Positions 14,476-20,709 of a stretch of DNA of 43,980 bases are shown here, in pieces (the first letter of the stretch is position 1; every line of letters begins with the position of its first letter). The stretch lies in contig JAIRYT010000045.1 in the NCBI GenBank assembly GCA_031267675.1, positions 1 through 43,980 of the forward strand, written 5' to 3'. The stretch is from Treponema sp. (lineage in GTDB: Bacteria; Spirochaetota; Spirochaetia; Treponematales; Breznakiellaceae). Under the pieces are notes generated by a model. The model was given only the letters and a program-made list of their open reading frames with translations. It made no database searches and was not told the origin of the DNA. Made by a program: the position numbers and the translations under genes.

Positions 14476-15362
14476 TATTCATCTCCCCGCGAAAGAACCT
14501 GTTCCTTGTCCACGGCGGAAACAATGGACGATTCTTCAAGTGTTTCGGCAAGGATTTTTTCCGCGCCGGTTTTAATACCGCCGCGCGCGTCCCTGTCAAT
14601 AAGTTCTTTAAGCTTGCGCTGTACTTCAAGCGGCGATAAATCGTAGTACAGTTTTGATTCATAGGCCAGCGAGATTGCGCCGGTTTCTTCGGAAACAACA
14701 AGGATCACCGCGTCGCTCGCCTCGCTCATGCCCAGCGCCGCGCGGTGGCGGGTGCCGAAACTTTTTTGGATATCCTGCTGTTCCGACAGCGGAAGCAGGC
14801 AGCCGGCCGCGGTAATGCGGCCTCCCTGTACGACCAGCGCGCCGTCGTGCAGCGGGCCGTCAAAGGCAAAGACCGTTACGATAAGGCTGGAAGAAAGATC
14901 CGCGTTGAGCCTGGTTCCGCTGTCGACAATGTTTCGAATGTTGACTTTTCGCTGAAACACCACAAGCGCGCCGCGCCGCTGCTGCGAAAGCATTTCTGCG
15001 GCGGTGACTACCGCTTCAAGCTGGCCCAGACGCGGCCTGGCGTCAAGACGGAATAATTCGCCCTGGCCCAGGCGTATAATAATTTTGCGCAGCTCCGGCT
15101 GAAACACAATCGCCACCGCCACAAAAAGTCCGGGCGCCATAATATTAAGAAGCCACTGAAGAGTCGTAAGACGAAAAATAGAGGCAATGCCAAAAAACAG
15201 TCCAAGAAAAAACGCCCCCCTGACCAGCTGGACCGCCTGGGTTTTTACCAGTAAATCATAGACACGGTAAAGCAGAAAGGCGAGAATGGCTACATCGAGC
15301 AGGGGACGGAGTATCGTGTTATAAAATTCCAGCAGATTTTGATACCAGGTCACGCGGCGCAC
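14475..15362 (-). CDS. cdaA: Diadenylate cyclase CdaA (DAC domain)
   Basis: Makes the second messenger c-di-AMP from two ATP at the membrane. It has 295 residues: three N-terminal membrane helices (about 20-38, 50-65, 72-88), then the DAC domain with the catalytic DGA motif at 173-175 (PLHDGALVV) and the RHR motif at 205-207 (GTRHRAALG). The C-terminal 60 residues are a treponeme-type extension. The ATG lies within the end of folP (13-bp overlap). Control by cdaR next door is likely. No c-di-AMP phosphodiesterase is seen in this window. Confidence 0.95.
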   Translation of the reverse strand: MRRVTWYQNLLEFYNTILRPLLDVAILAFLLYRVYDLLVKTQAVQLVRGAFFLGLFFGIASIFRLTTLQWLLNIMAPGLFVAVAIVFQPELRKIIIRLGQGELFRLDARPRLGQLEAVVTAAEMLSQQRRGALVVFQRKVNIRNIVDSGTRLNADLSSSLIVTVFAFDGPLHDGALVVQGGRITAAGCLLPLSEQQDIQKSFGTRHRAALGMSEASDAVILVVSEETGAISLAYESKLYYDLSPLEVQRKLKELIDRDARGGIKTGAEKILAETLEESSIVSAVDKEQVLSRGDE

Positions 15363-16195
15363 GCCCTCCAGATTTTGATAAGATCCGCCGTTTCGGCGCT
15401 GTCATGAACCCGCAGAATATCGGCCCCCGAGGCAAGCGCGACAGCGCCGGCCGCCAGGGTTCCCGCAAGGCGCTCCGATACCGGCCTTCCGGTAATATCC
15501 CCGATAAAACTTTTTCGGGAAAGCCCCACCAATAAAGGATAATCGCCAAAGCGGATTTCATCAAGGCCGCGCAAAAGCGCTATATTATCGGCTGTTTTTT
15601 TGCCAAAGCCGATTCCCGGATCCAGAATGATTTTTTGGGGCGGCACGCCTGAATCAAGCGCCCTTTGAACGGCCGCTTTAAGAAAGCTTTGTACTTCGGC
15701 GACCGGATCATCGTAGACCGGATCTTCCTGCATGGTTTTTGGTTCGCCCTTCATGTGCATGACGACCAGCGCGGCGCCTGTTTTTGCGGCCAGAACGGCC
15801 AGCGCGGGGTTACAGGAGATGTCATTAATAATGTCGGCGCCTTCGTCAAGGGCGATGCGGGCGGTATTGACTTTGCGCGTATCCACCGAAACAGGCAGCG
15901 ATGAATATTTGCGAAAGCGCTTTACGGCGGGTATGAGCCGCGCAAGCTCCGTTTCTTCGTCTACATACGCGGCGCCCGGACGGCTCGATTCCGCGCCAAA
16001 ATCTATGATATCCGCGCCCGCTTCCGCCGCCTCCAGCGCCCGCCCGCAGGCCGCTTCGCCGCCGGGAGTTCTGCTTTCTTTATAAAAGGAGTCGTTTGTA
16101 CAATTTACGATGGACATTACCAGCGGACGCGAAAAATCGAGCGCCCCGCCCGGCAGGACAAGGGGCGCTCTATTTGGGGATTTTTTATTATTCAA
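15350..16195 (-). CDS. folP: Dihydropteroate synthase
   Basis: Condenses p-aminobenzoate with dihydropterin pyrophosphate in folate synthesis, and is the target of sulfonamides. It is a TIM barrel with ADIIDFGAESSRPGA (family DIGGESTRPG), NDISCNPA, DPGIGFGK and LVGLSRKSFIG. The first loop reads MSIVNCTNDSF, where the family norm is MGILNVTPDSF. Start: no ATG fits. TTG at 16195 (NNKKSPNRAP..) gives 281 residues, the normal length, with AGG seven bases upstream; the open frame runs back to a TTG at 16273, but that lies inside the bS22-like gene. It follows that gene and overlaps cdaA by 13 bp. Confidence 0.92.
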   Translation of the reverse strand: MNNKKSPNRAPLVLPGGALDFSRPLVMSIVNCTNDSFYKESRTPGGEAACGRALEAAEAGADIIDFGAESSRPGAAYVDEETELARLIPAVKRFRKYSSLPVSVDTRKVNTARIALDEGADIINDISCNPALAVLAAKTGAALVVMHMKGEPKTMQEDPVYDDPVAEVQSFLKAAVQRALDSGVPPQKIILDPGIGFGKKTADNIALLRGLDEIRFGDYPLLVGLSRKSFIGDITGRPVSERLAGTLAAGAVALASGADILRVHDSAETADLIKIWRACAA

Positions 16196-16217
16196 AGGGT
16201 AACCTGGCGCAGCCGGT

Positions 16218-16307
16218 CTATTTGTTTTTATGCCGGTTTTTTCTAAGTTTTTTCTTTCGTTTGTGGGTTGCAATCTTTCGAAGTTTGCGTTTTCTTCCGC
16301 AGGGCAC
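16218..16307 (-). CDS. Tiny bS22/mS38-type ribosomal protein (AURKAIP1/COX24 domain)
   Basis: A 29-residue, extremely basic peptide that starts with GTG and reads MPCGRKRKLRKIATHKRKKK followed by LRKNRHKNK. This matches the COX24/AURKAIP1 pattern (KIATHKRKKRLRKNRHK) known from mitochondrial small-subunit protein mS38 and its short bacterial relatives. A strong AAGGAG Shine-Dalgarno sequence (16316-16321) sits eight bases before the GTG, and a good promoter (16342-16370) lies just upstream. It would be the first gene of the folP-cdaA-cdaR-acpS-truA operon. The expected role is a stabilising protein of the 30S decoding region; this is inference from the family. Confidence 0.85.
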   Translation of the reverse strand: MPCGRKRKLRKIATHKRKKKLRKNRHKNK

Positions 16308-16341
16308 CTTATAGTCTCCTTATAGCAGGTATCGTCCGTTT

Positions 16342-16370
16342 AGTATGAAACAGCGGCGGCAAAAGGTCAA
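16342..16370 (-). promoter_or_regulatory. Promoter of the bS22-like/folP/cdaA operon
   Basis: On the minus strand TTGACC (16365-16370), a 17-bp spacer and CATACT (16342-16347). The predicted start is about 28 bases upstream of the GTG start of the 29-residue gene and leaves room for its AAGGAG ribosome binding site. Confidence 0.55.
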
Positions 16371-16388
16371 GTGGTCGGTGGTTGCGTT

Positions 16389-16467
16389 GGTATAGCGGCG
16401 ATTTTACTTTTAGTTTAACCACCTGACCACACTAACCACACGAAACTAACGGCGCTAAACTTAACGG
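16389..16467. repeat. 79-bp direct repeat R1, copy 1
   Basis: This stretch recurs at 17919-17997 in the same orientation with four substitutions and two one-base indels. It begins GGTATAGCGGCGATTTT and ends with GCGCTAAAC..TTAACGG. The two copies flank the beta-helix lipoprotein gene. A shorter relative, about 30 bp, is at 18081-18111. No open frame is conserved between copies. Confidence 0.85.
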
Positions 16468-16688
16468 ACGGCTTTGTGGTAAAGGGAAATTTTTAACCGC
16501 CAGGTCGAAAAAGTCGAAAAAGTTACGGGGAGGTAAAACGGCGTACGCGGAAGCTTTCCATTCCTTATTTTACTTTTTCGACCTGTTCGACTTTGCGGTG
16601 AATTTCATGGCGACCTAAAGGGTAATCCCTGGCAACCTGCTGCGCGGGTAACGAACGGAGAATTTTTAACCGCCAGGCCGAAAAAGTC
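16468..16688. repeat. Degenerate copies of multi-hairpin element
   Basis: This gene-free stretch holds diverged pieces of the element best seen at 18791-19000. Positions 16487-16526 carry the AACCGCCAGGTCGAAAAAG module. Positions 16572-16600 carry an inverted counterpart (CTTTTTCGACCT and GACTTTGCGGTGAA), so a large imperfect hairpin can form. Positions 16659-16688 carry a second truncated module. No coding potential is recognised here. Confidence 0.6.
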
Positions 16689-16708
16689 CTTCCTCTGAAT
16701 AACTGCAA

Positions 16709-16746
16709 TACCTGTGTTCAGGTACTAACGCCGTAAAACAGCGTTA
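16709..16746 (-). terminator. Paired stem-loops after the beta-helix gene
   Basis: Two small inverted repeats lie at the 3' end of the beta-helix lipoprotein gene: TACCTG-tgtt-CAGGTA (16709-16724, perfect 6 bp) and TAACGC..GCGTTA (16726-16746), which covers the stop codon. No T run follows, so termination is only a guess. Confidence 0.3.
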
Positions 16747-17868
16747 CAGTTTCCGCGTCCAGTTATACAGGGTTGCTCCGGGAGTACTGGGAAGCATACC
16801 TGTGCTGATATTGTCACCGCCGTTCAGCGTAGTATCGCAGTAATACTTCGCGCCAGGTTCATAATACACCGCGTGACCGTAGGTATCGGCGGGGTTTCCC
16901 GTACCGTCTTGGGCGACATTCGCGTTACCGGTTCCGGTATTACCATAAATGGTCCCGCCGGTCTTGGTAAAGGTTCCACCAACGTATACGCCGCCGCCCT
17001 CGTTGGAGCTGGTGTTCCCGCTGATGGTTCCCCCGCTCATGGTAAAATAACCCGAGAATATGTACACGCCTCCTCCAATACCGGCATTGTTCTCGCTGAT
17101 AGTTCCTCCGCCCATGGTAAAACGGCTGGTACTACCATAGATCATTACCCCGCCGCCATTATTCCCGCTGATGGTTCCCCCGGTCATGGTAAAAGTCGCG
17201 GAGCCAGAGTATGAAATTACCGCTACCCCGCACGCGCCTGTATTCTGGCTGATGGTTCCTCCGTTCATGATAAAAGTCACGGAGTGACCGTTTGCCTCCA
17301 TGTGTACGCCACCGTTCGCAGCATTCCGCAATTCGGCGCCCTTGTTCAGGATAAGATTTCCGCCGCCGGAACTATTCCCCACCCCGACCAGGCTGCTGTT
17401 GAAAATACCACCGCCGTCCAGAACCAGGGTTCCCTTGTCCCGGCCCGTCCCCAGAATAAGGCTGCCGTTTTCCAGTTTAAAAAGAAGGTTGTTGGGGGGA
17501 CCTCCCCAGAGGAGGCGCATGGTCTCGTCCGTACCGGCATAGGCTTCCAGGGTAATGGTTTTATGCGCATTTATAGTTACGGCGGAAGAAATGGTGATGT
17601 CTCGCATAACGGTAAAGACGCCGCGCCCGCCGGAAGGAACGGCGTTTATGGCATTGTTCAGTTCGCTCTCGGTCGTTACCGGGTAGACGGAAAGGTTATA
17701 GTCTATGTCGTCTTTAAGGGGGGCGTTAAGCATCTCGCAACCCAAAATAGTAAAAACAAAAACAAAGACAACGACACCAACAGCAAGAACGCCTGGGGAG
17801 AAAACAAACCTGTACTGCCCGGTCGCATCGGTTTTCATATTGATTCTGCCGGAACTTGCCTGCGGCAT
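16744..17868 (-). CDS. Beta-helix repeat lipoprotein
   Basis: A 374-residue predicted surface or periplasmic lipoprotein. A hydrophobic signal (about residues 20-43) ends in ILGC, a relaxed spirochaetal lipobox. The rest consists of degenerate repeats of the form F-T-M-x-G-G-T-I-S-x-N-x-G-G-G-V (for example FTMSGGTISGNT), which build a right-handed parallel beta-helix. Such repeats occur in adhesins, passenger domains and polysaccharide-binding proteins; no specific ligand can be inferred. A second ATG at 17838 (MKTDATG) is an alternative start, and neither has a good ribosome binding site. The gene is flanked by 79-bp direct repeats and lies in the accessory island, so recent gain is plausible. 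Confidence 0.82.
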   Translation of the reverse strand: MPQASSGRINMKTDATGQYRFVFSPGVLAVGVVVFVFVFTILGCEMLNAPLKDDIDYNLSVYPVTTESELNNAINAVPSGGRGVFTVMRDITISSAVTINAHKTITLEAYAGTDETMRLLWGGPPNNLLFKLENGSLILGTGRDKGTLVLDGGGIFNSSLVGVGNSSGGGNLILNKGAELRNAANGGVHMEANGHSVTFIMNGGTISQNTGACGVAVISYSGSATFTMTGGTISGNNGGGVMIYGSTSRFTMGGGTISENNAGIGGGVYIFSGYFTMSGGTISGNTSSNEGGGVYVGGTFTKTGGTIYGNTGTGNANVAQDGTGNPADTYGHAVYYEPGAKYYCDTTLNGGDNISTGMLPSTPGATLYNWTRKL

Positions 17869-17918
17869 GGGAGCAGTATGTCACCGAAAGGACGGAAAGT
17901 CAACAGTTCGGCGGCCAC

Positions 17919-17997
17919 GGTATAGCGGCGATTTTGCTTTTTAGTTTAACCACCTGACCATACGAACCACACGAAACCAACGGCGCTAACTTAACGG
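17919..17997. repeat. 79-bp direct repeat R1, copy 2
   Basis: Partner of 16389-16467, same orientation and about 93% identical. It lies just upstream of the beta-helix gene, so the gene sits between two direct copies. The 375 bases between that gene and the mazE-like gene contain this repeat, the tandem repeat at 18031-18082 and the R1 fragment at 18081-18111; I see no gene there. Confidence 0.85.
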
Positions 17998-18030
17998 CGC
18001 GGCGGGCTGCGGGACTGTGCAGAAAAAGAG

Positions 18031-18111
18031 GGTCCGCGAATGACGCGAATGACGCGAATGATTAAAGCGAAGAATGCGGACCACACGAAACCAACGACAC
18101 TAACTAACGGA
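18031..18111. repeat. Tandem 9-mer within inverted repeat, plus R1 fragment
   Basis: Three consecutive copies of GCGAATGAC (the last ends in T) occupy 18036-18062. They are enclosed by a 7-bp inverted repeat, GGTCCGC at 18031-18037 and GCGGACC at 18076-18082. Immediately after it, 18081-18111 repeats part of the 79-bp element (CCACACGAAACCAACG). The structure looks like a small recombination or replication-slippage product. Confidence 0.65.
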
Positions 18112-18207
18112 CTATGTCTGTCCATCGTTCCGGGGGAGGTCCTGTTTGGAGTTCGCGTTCGCGAGGTTGGTTTTGTTCGTGGTGATCCTCTTTCGATTTC
18201 CAAAGCC

Positions 18208-18236
18208 TTGACATCATACCACCAAAGTGGTATAGT
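18208..18236 (+). promoter_or_regulatory. Promoter of the mazEF-like operon, leaderless
   Basis: A perfect TTGACA (18208-18213), a 17-bp spacer and TATAGT (18231-18236). The expected start at about 18242-18244 coincides with the antitoxin ATG at 18244, and no Shine-Dalgarno sequence is present, so the message should be leaderless. Confidence 0.75.
18216..18233. promoter_or_regulatory. Inverted-repeat operator in the mazEF-like promoter
   Basis: ATACCAC-CAAA-GTGGTAT is a perfect 7-bp inverted repeat with a 4-bp centre. It fills the spacer and enters the -10 element. Ribbon-helix-helix antitoxins usually bind such sites, so autorepression by the antitoxin (with or without toxin) is expected. 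Confidence 0.65.
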
Positions 18237-18243
18237 CTTCATT

Positions 18244-18471
18244 ATGAAAACGAAGACTTCTATAACATTATCGAATGAAATACTTACCCGGTTGAATACG
18301 ATAACTTCAGCCGGAAAAAGATCCGATTTTATTGAAAGGGCGTTATGGAGATATATTGAATTATTACAAAGGGAAAAACGAAATCAAGCAGATCTGAATA
18401 TTATAAATAAAATATCGCTTTCTCTTAATAAAGAGGCCGAAGATGTACTTCGTTACCAGGCGGACAGATGA
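18244..18471 (+). CDS. Ribbon-helix-helix antitoxin, MazE-like
   Basis: A 75-residue protein. Its first half has the ribbon-helix-helix pattern ([30 protein letters not shown]), which binds DNA as a dimer. The C-terminal part is helical and charged and would wrap the toxin. It begins at ATG 18244, directly at the predicted transcript start, and overlaps the toxin gene by four bases (ATGA). It probably represses its own promoter through the inverted repeat at 18216-18233. The region is richer in A+T than its neighbours, consistent with acquisition. Confidence 0.85.
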   Translation: MKTKTSITLSNEILTRLNTITSAGKRSDFIERALWRYIELLQREKRNQADLNIINKISLSLNKEAEDVLRYQADR

Positions 18472-18800
18472 AACGGGGCGAGCTTTATCGTGTTTATCAT
18501 GGTTCAAAACACGATCCCAAAAAACAGAGGGTTTTTGTAATAATCAGCAGGCAAATAGTAATCGATTCAAAGTTTTCCACGGTAACGTGCGCGCCAATAT
18601 ATACCACATACGACGGAATATCAACACAGGTAAGGGTAGGAATAGAAGAGGGATTAAAACATGGGAGTTCGATACATTGTGATGAATTAATAAGCATTCC
18701 CAAAATAGTATTAACCGATTTTACAGGAACATTATCAGGGGAAAAACTGATAGAACTAAAAAACGCCTTATTGATAGCTTTGGAAATTGAGGCCGTCTGA
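18468..18800 (+). CDS. MazF/PemK-family toxin
   Basis: A 110-residue protein with the MazF pattern: N-terminal [26 protein letters not shown], a middle strand VTCAPIYTT, the segment [18 protein letters not shown] and a final helix. Members are ribosome-independent or ribosome-associated mRNA endonucleases that stop growth when the antitoxin is lost. The conserved arginine after the lysine pair and the serine of SSIHCDE are present, so it looks intact. It is translationally coupled to the antitoxin. A 7-bp hairpin of the repeat element overlaps its stop codon. Confidence 0.87.
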   Translation: MKRGELYRVYHGSKHDPKKQRVFVIISRQIVIDSKFSTVTCAPIYTTYDGISTQVRVGIEEGLKHGSSIHCDELISIPKIVLTDFTGTLSGEKLIELKNALLIALEIEAV

Positions 18801-18912
18801 AGACGGACGGCCCGACTTTGCGGTAAAATCTTCTTCATAAAGAGGAGAATTTTTAACCGCCAGGTCGAAAAAGTCGAAAAAGTTACAGTACGCCCTTTTT
18901 TTCTTTACCTTT
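18791..18912. repeat. Multi-hairpin element, copy A
   Basis: Three parts in order. First, a hairpin GGCCGTC / GACGGCC (18791-18812) spanning the toxin stop codon. Second, a conserved 24-base tail (18813-18836) that can pair with AGGAGAATTTTTAACCGC (18843-18860). Third, AGGTCGAAAAAGTCG (18862-18876) facing the inverted CCTTTTTCGACTT at 18908-18920. The same modules recur at 18922-19000, 19413-19461 and, diverged, at 16468-16688. No protein is encoded. Confidence 0.7.
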
Positions 18913-18921
18913 TTCGACTTA

Positions 18922-19000
18922 GGCTGTCCGAAGGGGCGGCCCGACTTTGCGGTAAAATCTTCTTCAATAAGGAAAATTTTAAACCGTGAGGTCGAAAAAG
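18922..19000. repeat. Multi-hairpin element, copy B
   Basis: The hairpin arms are GGCTGTCC and GGGCGGCC (18922-18941, 8 bp with two G-U pairs). The 24-base tail follows at 18942-18965, then a diverged copy of the AACCG..GAGGTCGAAAAAG module (18971-19000). Just after it a GGAGG sequence serves as ribosome binding site of the GxxExxY gene. Confidence 0.7.
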
Positions 19001-19014
19001 GGAGGAAAGAGAAT

Positions 19015-19413
19015 ATGGTGTCCGCAAAGCAGGAACATCTTGCCAAAAGAGTCCTGGATGCCGCCTTTGAGGTTCATTCCTATCTGGGGCTTGTTGGAAA
19101 GCGCCTATCAGCGTGTCTGCTTGCCGAACTAAAAGAACGAGGTATTTTTGTGGAATGTGAAAAGCCTCTGCCGGTTATATACAAAGGGATACATATCGAT
19201 TGCGCCTGCCGGATTGATATGCTGGTAGAACGAGGCCAAATACTTATTGAAAACAAAGCTATTCAGGAAATAAAAGACATCCATATAGCTCAAATGTTGA
19301 GTTATATGAGGCTTTCGGATGTTTCGCGGGGATTTTTGTTTAATTTTAATGTCCGGTCATTTAAAAACGGTATACGGCGAGTTGTTCTGAATAACAGAAC
19401 TTCTTCGATGTAG
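19015..19413 (+). CDS. GxxExxY-family protein (PD-(D/E)XK-like)
   Basis: A 132-residue member of the small GxxExxY family, recognised by YKGIHIDCACRIDMLVERGQILIENKAI, by HIAQMLSYMRLSDVSRGFLFNFN and by the terminal GIRRVV. The aspartate and the E-x-K of a nuclease-like fold are visible (RIDMLV, IENKA). The signature that names the family (G-x-G-x-x-E-x-x-Y near residue 25) is degenerate here: GLVGKRLSACL lacks both glutamate and tyrosine. Function in the family is unknown. GGAGG lies about nine bases before the ATG. The gene is enclosed by copies of the hairpin repeat, which suggests a mobile or passenger gene. Confidence 0.82.
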   Translation: MVSAKQEHLAKRVLDAAFEVHSYLGLVGKRLSACLLAELKERGIFVECEKPLPVIYKGIHIDCACRIDMLVERGQILIENKAIQEIKDIHIAQMLSYMRLSDVSRGFLFNFNVRSFKNGIRRVVLNNRTSSM

Positions 19414-19461
19414 GCTGACCGTTGAAAACGGACAGCCCGGCTTTGCGGTAAAATCTTCTTC
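19413..19461. repeat. Multi-hairpin element, copy C
   Basis: A hairpin GGCTGACCGTT-gaa-AACGGACAGCC (11-bp arms with one A-A mismatch, 19413-19437) starts at the stop codon of the GxxExxY gene. It is followed by the 24-base tail (19438-19461, one change). The copy ends at the convergent miaA terminus. The hairpin may also end transcription from both sides. Confidence 0.7.
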
Positions 19462-19473
19462 CAGGGCCGCATG

Positions 19474-20415
19474 TTATGCTGCCGCGCTCCGCAGCAGGCC
19501 GCGGAGCGCCGTTACATCGTCTCCGTCAATCCAGGTAATCCCCGGCATGCGCAAAAAAAAGGTAAGCTGGCGTTTTACATAGCGCCGGCTGTTTCGCGCC
19601 ACAAGCCGCTCGACGCCTTCAAGATCCTCCGAAAGGCGCCAGGCGGTATCGTCTTCGTTTCTGACAAAAAATTCGCGGTAGCCTATCGCCCGCATTCCCG
19701 CGTCATCGGGGGTGTAGCCCTTCTTAAAAAGCGCCGACGCCTCGCCGGCAAGTCCGGCGGCAAACATTTCGCGGCAGCGCCGGTCCACGCGCCGGTACAG
19801 ATCCTCCCGCTCCCGCTTTATGCCGGCAATAATAAAACGGTATGCCGCGCGCGGTTCTTCCCGCAGGGGAAACGCGGAGCGGGCCCTGCCCGAAACGCGG
19901 CACAGTTCCAGCGCCCTAAGAAGCCGGTAGCTGTCATTGGGATGAATTTTTTGGGCGCTTTCGGGATCCAGGGCGGCAAGTTCCCTGACAAGGGCGTCCG
20001 CGCCCCGTTCCCGCAATTCGGCCTTGAGCGCTTCCCTCGTATAAAGGCCGGAAGGAGGAGCGCAGCTTAAACCATAGATAAAATTTTTAAGGTAAAAACC
20101 CGTGCCGCCGGACACGACCGGAACCGCCCCGCGCGCGTAAACGGCGGCGCAGGCTTCATCGGCCAGGCGGACAAAATCGCCCGCGTTAAACTGCTCGTCC
20201 GGGTCGCGTATGTCAATAAGGTGATGGGGAAGCTTTTTTTGCAGCGCCGGGGACGGTTTAGCCGTACCAATGTCCATACCCCGGTAAACCTGCATCGAAT
20301 CGGCGGAAACCACCTCGATTTTGGGCAGAGCCTCCGAATGTCCGCATAAACGCTCCAAAAGGGCGGTTTTGCCCGAAGCGGTAGGACCCGCTATGACCAG
20401 AACAGCGGGGCCGAT
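19474..20415 (-). CDS. miaA: tRNA dimethylallyltransferase
   Basis: Transfers a dimethylallyl group to A37 of tRNAs that read UNN codons. The P-loop GPTASGKT and the motif DSMQVYRGMDIGTAKP are present. The C-terminal part holds AGIKREREDLYRRVDRRC and the RRYVKRQLTFFR-type segment. The start is uncertain. An ATC at 20415 (codes IGPAVLVIAGPT) would give 313 residues, the normal length, and has GAGGAAA eight bases upstream. Ordinary in-frame starts exist only inside rpoZ: TTG 20475 (333 residues) and GTG 20517 (347). It follows rpoZ with at least a touching junction, so translation may be coupled. Confidence 0.88.
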   Translation of the reverse strand: MGPAVLVIAGPTASGKTALLERLCGHSEALPKIEVVSADSMQVYRGMDIGTAKPSPALQKKLPHHLIDIRDPDEQFNAGDFVRLADEACAAVYARGAVPVVSGGTGFYLKNFIYGLSCAPPSGLYTREALKAELRERGADALVRELAALDPESAQKIHPNDSYRLLRALELCRVSGRARSAFPLREEPRAAYRFIIAGIKREREDLYRRVDRRCREMFAAGLAGEASALFKKGYTPDDAGMRAIGYREFFVRNEDDTAWRLSEDLEGVERLVARNSRRYVKRQLTFFLRMPGITWIDGDDVTALRGLLRSAAA

Positions 20416-20416
20416 G

Positions 20417-20614
20417 TCAACTTTCCTCGGTAATGCGGAATTCGACTTCTTTGTTAAAGACCTGCTGGGCGGCAAGCGATACCACTTTGCCGTCGTTATC
20501 TTCGATTTCGGGATCACGCAGCATGGACAGCTGGAAAGCCCTCCGCGAAGCGGCGCTGGTTATCTCGTACATATTTCCTTCGTACTCAATCAATTCTTTT
20601 AGGGGAAAAATCAT
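20417..20614 (-). CDS. rpoZ: RNA polymerase omega subunit
   Basis: A 65-residue protein with the omega core pattern: YEGNMYEITSAASRRAFQLS and a later VVSLAAQQVFNKEVEFRI. Omega helps assemble the RNA polymerase beta' subunit and carries the ppGpp site in some bacteria. The length fits the short treponemal form. A purine-rich GAGTGAGGG precedes the ATG closely. It is cotranscribed with miaA on the minus strand and divergent from the TPR gene at 20710. Confidence 0.82.
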   Translation of the reverse strand: MIFPLKELIEYEGNMYEITSAASRRAFQLSMLRDPEIEDNDGKVVSLAAQQVFNKEVEFRITEES

Positions 20615-20669
20615 ACCCTCACTCTAAATTAAATTTTAAAAAAAGTAAAGCTGTCTGCATAAAGACCGC

Positions 20670-20697
20670 TTGTAAAAAAATAAGAAAATGTTATAAT
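20670..20697 (+). promoter_or_regulatory. Promoter of the TPR-greA-vWA cluster
   Basis: TTGTAA (20670-20675), a 16-bp spacer and an extended -10 (TGTTATAAT, hexamer 20692-20697). The expected start at about 20703 leaves a leader of seven bases that consists of the AGGGCGG ribosome binding site. Confidence 0.65.
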
Positions 20698-20709
20698 TAA
20701 AGGGCGGTA

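Noticed and set aside
16196-16273. folP start at TTG 16273
   Set aside because: It lies inside the bS22-like gene and adds 26 residues that the family does not have; TTG 16195 is preferred.
18031-18111. CRISPR array
   Set aside because: The repeats are contiguous 9-mers without spacers, only three copies, and no cas genes are present.
16380-19470. Integron-type gene cassettes with attC sites
   Set aside because: The island has single genes followed by hairpins, and a treponeme integron is known, but I found no GTTRRRY/RYYYAAC core pairs at the boundaries, no integrase gene, and genes lie on both strands.
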